Assembly (NCBI GenBank): GCA_000320605.2
Contig: KB445792.1
Coordinates: 377,581 to 441,580, forward strand
Source: Gelatoporia subvermispora B
Taxonomy: Eukaryota; Basidiomycota; Agaricomycetes; Polyporales; Gelatoporiaceae
DNA length: 64,000 nt
Direction of reading: 5' to 3'
Below, in pieces: positions 1 through 11,430 of the stretch (its first letter is position 1; every line of letters starts with the position of its first letter). The position numbers and the translations under genes are program-made. The notes beneath the pieces were generated by a model, which saw only the letters and a list, made by a program, of their open reading frames with translations, searched no databases and had not been told where the DNA came from.

Positions 1-868
1 AAGATCGCATAAACGCGCACAGATACTGCAGACCGCGTCCGGCGGCACGGACTAGCCTGAGCTGATGTGCGCATTACGAATTGCAGGGCTTTGCACGGTG
101 CTGGGGTGCACGCGGAGTCACAAGATCCAAATACACTGGATCGTTCAACGCGTATAACCGGTAAGCTGCAGTCTCACCGGATTCCCGACACTCCCAGACA
201 CCGCAGCCAAGCTAGTTCGCGACACACCCTCCGAGACCCGGCTCACGACACGCAGCAAGTGCAATCAAGACGACGTACTTTTCGATTAGGACACACTGAT
301 CGGTGTTGAGATTGCACGGGCACGAGGGGGGCTGGGTGGGACAGGCGATGCACGGGTCGCTGCTTGTTTGTTGGCGGGCGAGGAGGGCGTCGAAGGCCAT
401 GGCGACGGGTGCTGTCTGGGGGGACGAAGAACGAGCGTGGGCCTGGTCACTGGTGCAGTCGGGGGGCGCGACTGCAGCGCCGAACGGGTGGGCAACGAGC
501 GCAGAGAAATCAGACAAGTGAGACACGGCCTCGAGCCGAGGCCGCAGCAGAGACAAAAGCGAAAGCGAAGACGAAGGGAAAGAAAGGCGAAGGAAGGCGA
601 GGAGGAGGACGCGCCCTGGATGGCCAGCACGGGGGGACGACGGGGGCTGCGTCGGTGGAGGGCGGGACGAGCTGCTTCACGGCGGCGAGCAAGAGAGACT
701 CGGGGAGAGAGGCAAGAGGTTCACCGTCGAGTTAGGCGACGGCGCTAACCAATCCCTGCACAGGCACAGCCCAAAATAGGCGGCGTTCGCACGTCGAGCG
801 CCGTCGCAACCGCAGCCACTCGGTCGACGTCGTGCGTGCTCGTGCCCCAAGGCCCAGACCGCGGTCGC
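1..868. repeat. Left arm of large inverted repeat
   Basis: Position p on this arm pairs with position 10203-p on the right arm, on the opposite strand. From 1 to about 740 the two arms appear identical: translations in several overlapping frames match residue for residue. From about 748 to 868 identity drops to roughly 86 percent by my count, and after that I see no similarity. The arm is already matching at base 1, so it continues to the left of the window. It carries a reversed copy of the OPY2-like first exon and its upstream region. This is copied host-gene DNA, not a typical transposon end. Confidence 0.93.
279..400 (-). CDS. Second copy of OPY2-like exon 1 (partial gene, runs off left edge)
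   Basis: This is the mirror image of the first exon of the OPY2-like gene at 9803-9924. It starts with the same MAFDALLARQ sequence in the same Kozak context, has the same CPTQPP and CPC cysteine pattern, and has the same GTACGT donor. Bases 1-278 would be the start of its intron. Whether an intact second gene lies to the left cannot be seen. If it does, the two copies would be transcribed away from each other across the 9.4-kb spacer. Alternatively it is a 5' fragment left by an inverted duplication. Confidence 0.6.
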
Positions 869-1870
869 TACCATCTGTCGGCTGCCGCTTTCGGAAGGCG
901 CGCTGCTCGTCGCTGCTGGTCGCTGCTGGTCGCTGCTCGTCGCCCTGCTCGTCGCCGCCGCTCGCCGCCGCCGCTCGCTACGTGTCTCCTGTGCGCGGCG
1001 TCGAGAGAGAAATCGAGAGATAGACACATTTTTAGGACATTGTGAAGAGTAGGTGGGCGGCGGGTGAAGGTGCGTCGGCATCACTCACCGCCAGTGCTTT
1101 CACTCACGTCCAGCACTCGCGCACACGCTACATCCGTACAGGCCTCGACGACGCCATCTGCGCTCGCATTGCCGCCCTCTTCGTCCACCTCCCAGCGACA
1201 TCGACATGCTCCCGCCCCCGTCTCACATCTGTGCTACCATGCTCGGCCCTCTGCCCGCCCGCCGCCCGCCGCTCGCCGCTCGCCGCTCGCCGCCCGCCGT
1301 CCCCGCCAGCTCCGTCCCTCCCACCCCCGCCGTTTCCGTCTTTGGGCACGGGCGCCTAACGACGCGTCGTGCTGGATCGCACTCGTTCTCGCAGCGCCGC
1401 AAATGCTGCCAAAAGCAGCCCGCATCAGCACCAAGTCCGACGCCGCGCTCGACCGCCACGGATGGCGCTGCGAGTACTCACCTCTGGCCCTCGCCCTTTG
1501 CGCGCGCGGTCCGTCAACTTGTCGCCGCCGAACCCGACCCGACCCGACCGTCCCGCCGCCGCCACCGCCGCGCACCGCTCTCTGCACCTCGAATCGGCTA
1601 CTCGCAACCCGCCAAACAGCGCCCACTTTGCCCGCAACGTCGCGCACCGCGTCCGCAATTGCCCTCATTGCAGAGCCCGCGAGCACCGCAGCCGGGAACC
1701 CGAGATCGGACCAAGCAGTGAGCGCGGTCGCGTCGGTCGCTTACAGAGTCGCGCTCTTGGCACTCACCTCGCGCCCGCCAGCCCGCGACAACATAGTCTG
1801 CCGAGACTTGCGCCCGCCAAGGAGCCCGGATCCCGCGCCCGCGCCCGCGCCCGCGGAAATGCTACGCCAG

Positions 1871-1931
1871 GTGAGTACATTGCACCGCACAGCCTCGACA
1901 CAGACCGAACAACTCACATCGTATGTTGCAG
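1871..1931 (+). other. Intron-like segment in GC-rich spacer
   Basis: A GTGAGT donor follows a CAG exon end. An AACTCAC branch-like sequence lies about 17 nt before a TTGCAG acceptor, and total length is 61 nt. These are the same signals and size as the introns of the conserved genes in this window. The flanking sequence has no recognised coding function. Confidence 0.4.
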
Positions 1932-2141
1932 GCCATCCCTCCCGCGCGCCGTCCTCCGAGCGTGCAGCACGCACGACGACCGCGACCCGCGAGACGCACG
2001 CGCGCGCGCGCGCGCGCGGGGCTGCAAGATCGCTCCGAAACACGCGACGAGCGCCCCGGCGTGCAATCCCTTCAGAGGTGCGCAGCGATCCTGGACCCGG
2101 GTGCGCGCCCCGGGGGATCTGCGCAAGACACAATCCGGCAG

Positions 2142-2204
2142 GTGAGCGAGCGGCCCGCCGCGGGAAAGCATGCCAGCGACACCGGCTTACCTTTGCTGCC
2201 CCAG
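2142..2204 (+). other. Intron-like segment in GC-rich spacer
   Basis: A GTGAGC donor, a GCTTAC branch-like element and a CCCCAG acceptor lie 63 nt apart. The segment is 210 nt downstream of the intron-like sequence at 1871-1931, on the same strand. Its length is a multiple of three, so the open frame crossing it is not disturbed either way. Confidence 0.3.
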
Positions 2205-2639
2205 ACCGCGGCGCCGTCCCCCCATCCCACCGGCTCCGCGGACGCATGCTCGCCCGTCCTCCGAGCCAGTCGCGCCCGCCCGTGAAGACCGCAGCCCGCG
2301 GGAAGACGATACAGCCCACTTGCGCCGCCGGGCGCTCCCCCGCCATCCGGCGCAAGGGCCATCCGGCGCAATACGGGCCAAGTCGCGCGCGCGCGCGCTC
2401 GTCTCACCAAGCGCGGGCGCGAGCATCAGACGTGCGAGCCTGCGAGTAGCAAGCACCCAGCGTTACTGTACAGGACTCGCCAGACTGCGCCGAGGAGCAG
2501 AGAAGACTCACCTCGCCGCTCGCCGCTCGCCGCTCACCGCGCGCGCCGGGACGCCCATCGAGTCCACACGGACATCGCGCCGCCGCCCCGGCTCTTCCCC
2601 TCGCGTGCGGCCGCCCAAAGTCGGTACGCGCCGTCGGAA

Positions 2640-3550
2640 CGTCGACCACGCGGCCCGCGGACAGTCGCGCACTGCATGGTCTCCCCGCGGTCTGCGCCAA
2701 CCCGGGGGCCGTTGCGCCGTCCACAGGAAATGGCAGGCCGCCGGCGTCGTCGTCGAGCGGACCGCGGAGATTTGCAGTCCGCGGGGGATTGAGGCCCGCG
2801 AAGGATCGGAGACTGCTGCCGGCGCGAGTTCGATGCGAGAGTCGGCGAAGGAGTTGTCACGCCGCGAAGACGAGCAAACCGCGAAAACGTGTGAACCGCG
2901 AAGATGTACGAACCGCGAAGACGTACGAAGTGCGAGGACACGCAGGCCGCAGGGGTATGCACACCGCAGAGACTTGAGGACCGCGGGGCTGCAAGCGTGG
3001 GCGCGAGGCAGTAGCGCGAAAGAGGCGGGGCCGCTGAAGACGTGCGAATCAGCAAGATCGCGCGGAGCACGCGAGAACGCGAACGTCACTCACCGACATT
3101 CATCGAACGCAGCCCGTCGCGCGCGCAATGAGGCTTCACGCCACAGCGGAAAATCGACACAACACCCTGACGCGATGCGCTGACGGCGGAATCACAGAGC
3201 CCGCGGAGAGTCGCAGACCACGAGGATTCGAGGCGACAAATGGTCGAGGATCGCCACGGGGAGCTGAACATTCCACGCGGCACAATCTCGATGTGAGGCG
3301 GCGGCATGGAGAGTTGTCGCACCATTCATTGCGAGGCGCGATGAGAGCGCAGACCGCCGGCAGCATTGAGGGCACCGTGGAGATAGGCGTGTCGCGAAGA
3401 TTCGAGGACGCGAAAAAAACCCGAGGGCTGCACGAGCCTCGTGCGAGACGGCGGTGGCAGAGAGCTCGACCCGTGAAGATATGCCACACGCCACAAAGAT
3501 CTGAAGACCACCGGGCACCAGGGTCTGCAGACTGCGAGGGACTTGATCGC
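2640..3550. repeat. Decayed minisatellite with unit near ACCGCGAAGACGTACGAA
   Basis: Short units built around CCGCGAAGA followed by a CGTGCGA or TGTACGA tail recur, best preserved at about 2865-2940. There AACCGCGAAGATGTACG and close variants follow one another at about 18-nt spacing. Looser versions (CCGCGGAGATTTGCAG, CGCGAAGATTCGAGGACG, CTGAAGACCACCGGG) extend outward for several hundred bases on both sides. The unit drifts and spacing is irregular, so I call it a degenerate array. No coding periodicity or known satellite family was recognised. Confidence 0.5.
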
Positions 3551-3594
3551 GGTCGGGCTGTGAGCGCGGGGACAGATGAACCCGCTAACAAAGT

Positions 3595-3652
3595 GGTGAG
3601 TAAACCCGGACAGAATACGCAAAGTACGTCTGTACTCACTCTGATCTCCCAG
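3595..3652 (+). other. Intron-like segment in spacer
   Basis: GTGAGT donor, ACTCAC branch-like site and TCTCCCAG acceptor lie 58 nt apart, which is indistinguishable from the introns of the real genes here. The sequence just downstream (3653-3770) is open in one frame for about 40 residues. A further GTAAGT lies near 3992. This suggests spliced transcription through this area, but the product is not recognisable. Confidence 0.45.
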
Positions 3653-5672
3653 AAATTGGTGTGCTGCAGCACCACGGCTGCGACGATGTGCGCGCGATTG
3701 TCGACATCCCCGCGCTTGCTGTCGCGCGGTGCAGATCGCAAGAAGTCGAAATACACGTCTGTTTACGCGGGCGTCGGGGAACACTGAGTGTGGTCTGAGT
3801 GATGATCATGCCATATCCTCGACGCATGCTGACGTGCGAACAGCGCAACTGCCGAAGAGCGACATGGCGTCCGTGATAGACACGAGTCGAGCACTGCATC
3901 ACATCTTGCAGGAGCACGTCGTGTGGAATGGCTGCAAGAAGGCAACTGGTGAGCACAGCTGTTGGTTCTCGCGAGCGGTGTTTGAACATCTGTAAGTACG
4001 AACATACCTGCAGACTGATCACTGTGCAATCCGAGCTATGCAGCTTGTGCTCTGGCAGACTCGAAAGTGAGCGACATGCGACAGCACGGGAAATTAGGGT
4101 ATGGGACGATGGGCAGGTAAAGTAGAGTATATAGGAGCGGTGCTATGTTGTCGGCGACACTGTACACGCAAGTGCCAGCGAAGAGATCTGAAACACTCAG
4201 ATGTGCGGGCAAAGGATCCATAGTGTGAGATCAGAATTCCTGTTTTTCGGTGTTCAAGTCACGTAAGATGTCAATGATGGTGAATAAACTGTTTAGTTCT
4301 CCAAATCAGGCCATTCCGACGTTTGTCGTCACTGCGTCAGCTCAAAGCGCACAATTTTCCGAAAGCCTCAGACTCAGTAGACATCTTTACATGACTGTAA
4401 GGCTAACAATGTTACAATCCGAGTACTTGCGACTCTGCGAGCACCTTTGGCCTAGCAATAGAACTCAAGTCTTACGAACAGACTTGACGCAATTAGTCTT
4501 GGCGCGCCGCAGCATGGGAGCAGGCGCCACAGGGTTACACGGCCAATCATAGATATTTTTACATTTCGTTTGAGTAGCCAGGGGCACTGTTTGACCCTAT
4601 CTTGCCGCTGTCTGGCAATATGCCAATGTTTGCAGTCCGGGACTCCGGCATGCCATGCAGCACTGGCAAGTAGCTCTGGCAGATTAACGTGCCAAATCTT
4701 TTATTTGGGAAACAACTCACGAGTATCTCGAATAATCTAAGACATACTCAGACATGCAGAAAAAAACTTGAAAAGTCAAATCCTGTCAAAAGCCCCGGAA
4801 AACTCGCTAGAGGATATTGTATGTCTGGTGTAGCATTTTACTACAGATCCAATGTACAAATCTCAGGAGCCACAAATGGACAGAGGAAACACAGAGGCAG
4901 GGTCTGCCGAAAATCAACTGCAGTGTGAGTTGAAAGTCACATCGATCGACGATAAGATAATCTCGAGATGTCCGACAAAATCGGGTGAGAAGCGCCCGCA
5001 ATCGCACAAGCTGCCCATTATTGCGCTATGTGGTACTTGTCTTTCTGGCATTGCTAAGTCTCTGACAGGGTTATCATGTTATCTAGATGCCAAAACAGAA
5101 TGCTGCTGGACTTAGGTTGTGCTGGAATTCAGAACTCGCACTAATCTCGGGCTGAGCATGCGAGCAGCTAAGCAGGCTCACCATACTCCCAGTTCCCGGA
5201 ACTTGCGAGACTGACAGACCTGTCTCCGTTGCAGACATCGCAAACGGAAGCACACACGGATGTCATCCCGATGCATACGCAAGCTCATAAAAGCGCCCAC
5301 ACAGGTCATGGAGAACAAGCAGAATTCTCCGTTTGGCGGGTTTTGCGTAGTCTCCGTGATCTGTGTCGAGCGGGCAGCAACAGGGACCGTAGTGCAGGAC
5401 AGTGCTCGCGTTGCATCAGAGAATGCCGTACGTATCTTCTGTCACTCGGCTAGTCGGCTCGCACTTGCGCCGCCACGTCGTGTGCACAGAATGTGCGCTG
5501 GCACCGAAATATGCATTTTTGCATTCTCTGGTGCACTGAAACATCTCCGATGTCTTCTCTTGACGTCCTGATGTTCCAGTGTGCTCCAGAGTGTGGGAGG
5601 GCGCTTACCATTGTGCGATATTGATGAGTATTTTTGTCCATTGACTCACGCTGAACATTGCGCTCGCAATTC

Positions 5673-5881
5673 TATAAGAGCTGCCCGAGCCCGAGACTCC
5701 GAGCAGGTCTCATCACTCACCTCTCACTCCATTCCCTCCTCCCACTCAAGCCATGACATTATCTTCGCCTCAGCATCCTCAGTGCCAACCCATTGAACCC
5801 CTTATATCCCACATCTATCCCTTTTCCAGCTGTATTCCTCGCAACGAACATCCACACTGCTTTGGCGCTGGCCTCGGCTAA
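5673..5881 (+). other. Promoter-like block followed by a 42-codon ORF
   Basis: A TATAAG box at 5673-5678 is followed by a CT-rich tract with repeated CTCAC and CTCC. Then comes ATG at 5753 in the context AAGCCATGA, and a 42-codon frame ending at 5881. This spacing resembles strong fungal promoters. The peptide is proline- and histidine-rich, with no signal peptide and no CaaX end, and I do not recognise it. It could be a decayed gene start or a coincidence. Confidence 0.2.
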
Positions 5882-8668
5882 CGAGGCGTTCAGTATATGG
5901 TGAATCTCAGATCTCGATTATAATCATCGCAGTTGCTGTTGTCGCTCATGAGTCATCCTCAGGTCTGCATAACTAGTAGTATTTCCGCGGTGTCTTCATT
6001 TGACTGACTGAAGAGTGCTTGGAAATCGTCGACTTGTCGGATGTTCGTCTTTCAAAACATGTCAACGACCTCTCAGAGACGTTGGTGAAGAAGTATTTGT
6101 ACGTGTTCTACCTTGCCCCTCTCCCGATGACTCCGGTCCGCTCAACGTCTCCAAGAACATTCAGTACCGATGGTCATGCTCGTTCAGTCCAGTACGTTAC
6201 TATCACGTTGACTCATCCGGAACACGACCGAAATGCTCGCATTTTATCAAATTTACTACATACATCTCTCCGCGCATGCTCGCAAGCGACGCGGAGTGCT
6301 AGTCCTACATACCAGACCTGGCCGATGCTGCTGCGCAAATCGTCCACTGCGGAGCGCGCCGACACATGACAGGTCTAGCGTCACTGAGAACTTCGCGGCC
6401 GAGTCCCTCGGTGGTCGTGCGACTCTTGCGCGCCCCGTGCCATGTTCGCACCAGTCGCATTCGGGCCGTTTGCGCTCGGTGCCACTTCTATTTTGTATGA
6501 TCAGGGCAGAGCTCCTCCGTGAGCTTCATTCAGCGGCATGGCGGTTAGGGCGGAGTGTGCATCGGTTCGCAATTGCAAACTGTGTGTACAACTTTGCATT
6601 TGAGGCTTGAGCTCCGCGATAAAGTACGGTAAGTCCTTGATGTTATGGGTAGCGAACGTGACACTTACCTTTGTTATCTATCATCTGTGTCACCACAGCA
6701 GGTACAACAGGCGGCAGATCTGCCCGCATAGTGCAGAGCGCATCGTAGTGCTGTCTTGTCGTCTCGCGATGCCTTAAGGTTCGTACGTCATCTCCATGCA
6801 GTGTCGCCCTGAGTCGCTGATGCGATTTTCGCAAGGCATGTATACGCACGTGGTAGGCGGGTCGTTGTTGAGTTGGTGCAGTCGGTGTCCATCCCGGTGC
6901 TCGCCGCAACGGACCTGTCTCGGTGCAACTCCCCGGGCAGGCTGTTGGACATGAACCTGGCGGTCTGCTATCCTAGGCGGATTCGTCCCTCCTCGACCCG
7001 GGCTTGCTCGTCAGGTGTTATCGACAGGGTGCTACACAAGATCAGCACCGATGTCGATCGTGATCTGCACGAGAAGTGAGTGAGTATGTTCCGAGACAGC
7101 CGCCGACAAGACGGGGGCACTTACTGGGGTCGAGTCGAATTCGAACAGGTACCGACAGGCCCGCCCCTTGGCGGTTGCGGCGGCGTGCACGTTCGCGGAT
7201 GGGCTGATCAGCGTCGTCATGGTGTGCACGACAGGCAGCGCGCGCCTCGTGCGATGGGTGGGCTCGCACTGTCACGTGTAGGGTAGCATTGCTCCCGTCC
7301 CCCGCGCCCGCGCCTGCGCTCGTGCTCGTTGCTCGTATCCATGCTTGGCACTTCGTATTCAGCATCGAATCCGTCTCACAACTCGCGAGATCCCACGATG
7401 CCGACAATCCGACGCGGTGCGGAGATCGTGCACCAGCACACTCGCGTCAGCGCCAAGCATCGGGGGTACAGACACGTACCTAACGCGTCAGTAGATACCG
7501 TAGACACATTGCCGTGGTGCGGTGAGATGAGGCACGATTGCGGCCCACGACAACGTCGTGCGTCGTAGCACACCGGGTCGAGCGTAGTGCGTTCCGAAGG
7601 ATTGGATGGAGGTCGGGGCGGTCACTCGGAGACGCGATGAGCGCGCAGCATGGCGTCGAGACCCGAAGGGCACTACTGGAGGACTCCCCTTGATAAGCTT
7701 CGAAAAGCTAAGGGTCGCGGGCCGTGTGCAGAGGGAAATCGCAAAGACTCGAGGCGCCAGGCACGCGCAAGTAAGGGGCGCGGGAATCATGCAGAGATCG
7801 AGCCCAGCGGGTCCAGAGATCGAACAACGTCGCCGGCGGTCCCTGGCAGATCGACAGAGGTACAGAATGCAGATCTACCTTGTGCGCCCGCGCGACGTCA
7901 GTGGCCGTGATCTACGCGAGTCGAACTAAAGTCGCCGGAGCAGCACGTCGGCGAGTCCAGACACAAAGCCCGGGGGCACCTGCTCACGTAGTCATAGTCG
8001 GACGAAGGCGGCCTCAGCAAGCTTGATTGTTCGACACAGGCCTCAGCCGGGCTGAGTCGTGTTATGGAGTCCAGGGTGTCAGCGAGCGAGCAAAGCCCTG
8101 AGTCGCCCGGCTGTATGTACGCGGTCGAAGATTGACAGCATACGCTAGCTGCGCAACCACAGTCGGTGCCGCTCGATGCGATTCGACAAGCTCGCGGGTA
8201 CGCGCTGCGACCCTGTTGCGTGGCGAGATCGCCAATTCGCCCACACGGGCCCACAGACTGAGCGGTGGCAGACATTGTCGGGTGCGAGAACGGGAAGTAC
8301 CAGCTGAGAACGTCGCCAGGATTTGACCCGTGATAACGCCGGCGGCGTGGCAGAGCTCACAGGGCGTACAGGGTGTACTGTGACGGCTGGAATTGCGTCC
8401 CGAGAGTAGATCCTGGGCACAGCTGGGCGGAATATACGACGGGTGGCGTGGCGTAGATGTCTTGTTGTGTACGCACCTACTCTTCCGATTGATTGGATTT
8501 GCTCTGACTTTTTTCTCGGCCACGAGCGCACGGACAGCAGGTGCGTCTCTCGCACACCACCGAGTCAGCGTTACGCGTACTCAAATCAGGACCACAACCC
8601 CCGCGCGCGAGACGCGAACCGCTCAGGCTCGGCGGTGGCCTCTAGGGGAGCCCAGGTGAGCGATTACA

Positions 8669-8814
8669 AGCACGCCATTCAGCTGCTCGCCGTTGCGAAC
8701 AGCTCAGCGCCGTACTCAAGCGCACTGACGGTGCGAGGAGGGACCCGGGCCCGTTGAGTTCGAGCACGCCATTCAGCCGCTCTTCGTGGCAAACGGCTGA
8801 ACGGCGTATCGACG
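8669..8814. repeat. Diverged direct repeat pair, about 94-bp offset
   Basis: The sequence AGCACGCCATTCAGC followed by YGCTC and a GAACAGCT-like tail occurs at about 8669-8720 and again at about 8763-8814, with scattered substitutions. Between the copies is unrelated sequence. It is a local duplication inside the spacer with no coding content that I can see. Confidence 0.4.
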
Positions 8815-9334
8815 CACGCTGCCCAGCTTGTCAGATCAGTTCGGTCTGCGAGCTTCAATAATGCCCGAAGACGTCTAGTCCGGCTGTCAAGCTCGAGAGT
8901 GTGGCGCCTCAGGGCTCGCAAAGCAGCACTCCGAGCACGCCTCGCGGGCCAATTCCGAGCACGCACCTCTCGTTGTGGCATCCCTTCTTGTGCGCGTGCA
9001 GAGGGCATGCGATTGCACGCATTCGTGGGCGGGTCGCCAGCGCTGATCCGGGTCAAACAGACCCAATCGCGCTGACGTCCGTGTGGACACCCTCTGCACG
9101 GCGCGAGGAGGGCTGCGCTCTCGTCGGTGGCATCGCGTCGCAATGTCGTGCGCGCAGGAGACAACATTTGCCCAGCACTCTGTCAGCACTCGTGAGGAAT
9201 ACACAACGTGCACGCACTTCTGGTAGAATGTCTCCAGCCGTGCGCTGAGCAATTGTTTGTCGAAAGAATTTGCAAGACAAACGGGGTGTGGTTGCTACGA
9301 GTGGAGGCTGGGCCAGGAGGGTAGCTACGCGCCT

Positions 9335-10202
9335 GCGACCGCGGTCTGGGCTTTGGGGCACGAGCATGCACGAGGACGAGCGAATGGCTGCGGTTGCGGC
9401 GGCATCGGGCGTGGGAATGCAGACTATTTTGGGCCGTGCCTGTGCAGGGATTGGTTAGCGCTGTCGCCTAACTCGACGGTGAACCTCTTGCCTCTCTCCC
9501 CGAGTCTCTCTTGCTCGCCGCCGTGAAGCAGCTCGTCCCGCCCTCCACCGACGCAGCCCCCGTCGTCCCCCCGTGCTGGCCATCCAGGGCGCGTCCTCCT
9601 CCTCGCCTTCCTTCGCCTTTCTTTCCCTTCGTCTTCGCTTTCGCTTTTGTCTCTGCTGCGGCCTCGGCTCGAGGCCGTGTCTCACTTGTCTGATTTCTCT
9701 GCGCTCGTTGCCCACCCGTTCGGCGCTGCAGTCGCGCCCCCCGACTGCACCAGTGACCAGGCCCACGCTCGTTCTTCGTCCCCCCAGACAGCACCCGTCG
9801 CCATGGCCTTCGACGCCCTCCTCGCCCGCCAACAAACAAGCAGCGACCCGTGCATCGCCTGTCCCACCCAGCCCCCCTCGTGCCCGTGCAATCTCAACAC
9901 CGATCAGTGTGTCCTAATCGAAAAGTACGTCGTCTTGATTGCACTTGCTGCGTGTCGTGAGCCGGGTCTCGGAGGGTGTGTCGCGAACTAGCTTGGCTGC
10001 GGTGTCTGGGAGTGTCGGGAATCCGGTGAGACTGCAGCTTACCGGTTATACGCGTTGAACGATCCAGTGTATTTGGATCTTGTGACTCCGCGTGCACCCC
10101 AGCACCGTGCAAAGCCCTGCAATTCGTAATGCGCACATCAGCTCAGGCTAGTCCGTGCCGCCGGACGCGGTCTGCAGTATCTGTGCGCGTTTATGCGATC
10201 TT
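9335..10202. repeat. Right arm of large inverted repeat
   Basis: This is the partner of the left arm at 1-868. It holds the upstream region, exon 1 and most of intron 1 of the OPY2-like gene. Identity with the left arm is essentially complete from about 9462 to 10202 and falls to about 86 percent from 9335 to 9455. The end at 10202 is set by the window edge on the other arm, so the true repeat may extend further into the gene. Confidence 0.93.
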
Positions 10203-11430
10203 GCAGGCACTCGTGCTGCTGCGCTCCAATCCGAGACTCGGATCCGATCAGTAACGTCTCACCCAATCTAAGCTGACTGACTACCGGACATCTAGTTCCT
10301 GCACTGCTTGCAGCCACTTCATATGCCAGCCGCTTGACTCAGGCTCCTCTGGCGGCAGCTCCGGTGGCGTCTCTTCTGGCGCTGTCGCCGGAGCAGTCGT
10401 GGCGGTCATCCTCGCCCTCGGTATCGCCGTAGCAGGCTTCATCTTCTACCGTCGCCGTCAGCGCCAAAAGCGCCTTGCGGAGGAGGCGGATGCCAAACCC
10501 GATTCCCCTGCGCGCGCGGAGGACGTGCTCAACCGACCGGATCCCAACGAGAAGCCGCCGTCTCCCCCTCCCCCGCACTCTGCGTCGTACGCCTCGACAA
10601 GCGGCGAGGCGGAAGCGCAGACCGCGGCCACCTCTGCGCAGGCGACGCAGGGACACGCATCGAATCCCCGCGCGAGCGTGCAGTCGAACCCCTTCGGCGA
10701 CTCGCACTCGATCCAGACGACCGACACGGGAAACCAGTCCAACGTCATCCCAATCGCGCTCGTCGCGCCCTCCCCACGCATCGCCGCTGCGTCTGGCGCG
10801 TCGTCTGGCTATGGCCCCATGCGGCCCGTGCGCACGCCCGACATCCACCTCGAGCCGCTCGGTCAGCCTTCCAGCGCAGCGCCCGGGGCTAACCCCAACC
10901 GCGCGTCGTACATGACCACCGGCTCGTACGCCAGCGACCTCCTCGGCGAGGCTCCGGTCATCATCACGCCCACGCGCGGCGCCGTCAAGCAGGTCCTCGG
11001 CGTCGTCAAGGCGGAGGTCATCCGCGCTCCCTCCGGCCCGTCCGCCTCCGGCGTGGCCGAGGGCCTCCGCCCGCCCCCCATCCGCGCACCTATGCGCTCG
11101 CCCCTGGCTGCGTCCAGCTTCGGCCCGTCGGATGTCGTGCAGGAAGTCACAGTCGCGGACAGCGAGCGGAACGATCCGTTCGGCGACGAGCACGCGTCGG
11201 ATGCCGGCTCGCACTCGCCCGCGCCCAGCCACTCGACGTTCGGAAGTCCAGGACGTTCTCCGCGACCCGTGGACAGCGAGCCACTTGGGAACCCGTGCCG
11301 GGGCTCACAAGAAATACTCGACTGGTTTGATGAATGGCCCACGCGATGGGTGCTCCAGAACTCGCAGCGTCGGCCAAGAACAACCCGCGACGGCCAACAC
11401 CAGCCCAAACAACACAGGAATTCATGCTGA
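9803..11430 (+). CDS. OPY2-like single-pass membrane anchor protein
   Basis: Exons 9803-9924 and 10296-11430 give about 418 aa. The extracellular N-terminus has the OPY2 cysteine module: CIAC, CPTQPP, CPC, a cysteine before VLIEN, then SCTACSHFIC across the splice junction. A Gly/Ser linker leads to one membrane segment (roughly residues 60-82), a basic RRRQRQK stop-transfer and a long disordered Ser/Pro-rich cytoplasmic tail. In yeast, Opy2 tethers Ste50 at the plasma membrane for HOG signalling. That role is known for the family and only inferred here. ATG lies in a GTCGCCATGGCC context. The 371-nt intron is far longer than others here and contains the limit of the detected inverted repeat. 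The last 50 codons are less certain. Confidence 0.75.

Larger units (their letters stand above)
869..9334. other. ORF-poor, GC-rich spacer between the inverted arms
   Basis: The first 3.6 kb is extremely GC-rich, so long open frames occur in every phase by chance. They have arginine/proline/alanine-rich compositions and no recognisable domain. From about 4.1 kb the composition is closer to the rest of the window, and I still find no conserved protein. Recognisable contents are CTCGCCG-type simple repeats (about 908-977, 1257-1300, 2512-2540), CCCGCG and CG runs (about 1834-1857, 1999-2019), a decayed minisatellite (about 2640-3550), intron-like segments, a small promoter-like ORF near 5.7 kb, and a short direct repeat near 8.7 kb. 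A non-coding RNA, a very divergent spliced gene or a decayed element are all possible. Confidence 0.6.

Noticed and set aside
1064..3183. Long open frames of 337-461 codons in the GC-rich spacer
   Set aside because: Several frames on both strands are open at once, compositions are Arg/Ala/Pro-rich, and none shows a domain. This is expected from high GC content.
1..10202. Terminal inverted repeats of a giant DNA transposon
   Set aside because: The right arm contains exon 1 of an otherwise normal host gene whose exon 2 lies outside the repeat. There is no transposase and no target duplication in view.
10339..11232. Antisense frame of 297 codons
   Set aside because: It overlaps the OPY2-like cytoplasmic tail on the other strand and has no recognisable features; it is a codon-bias shadow.
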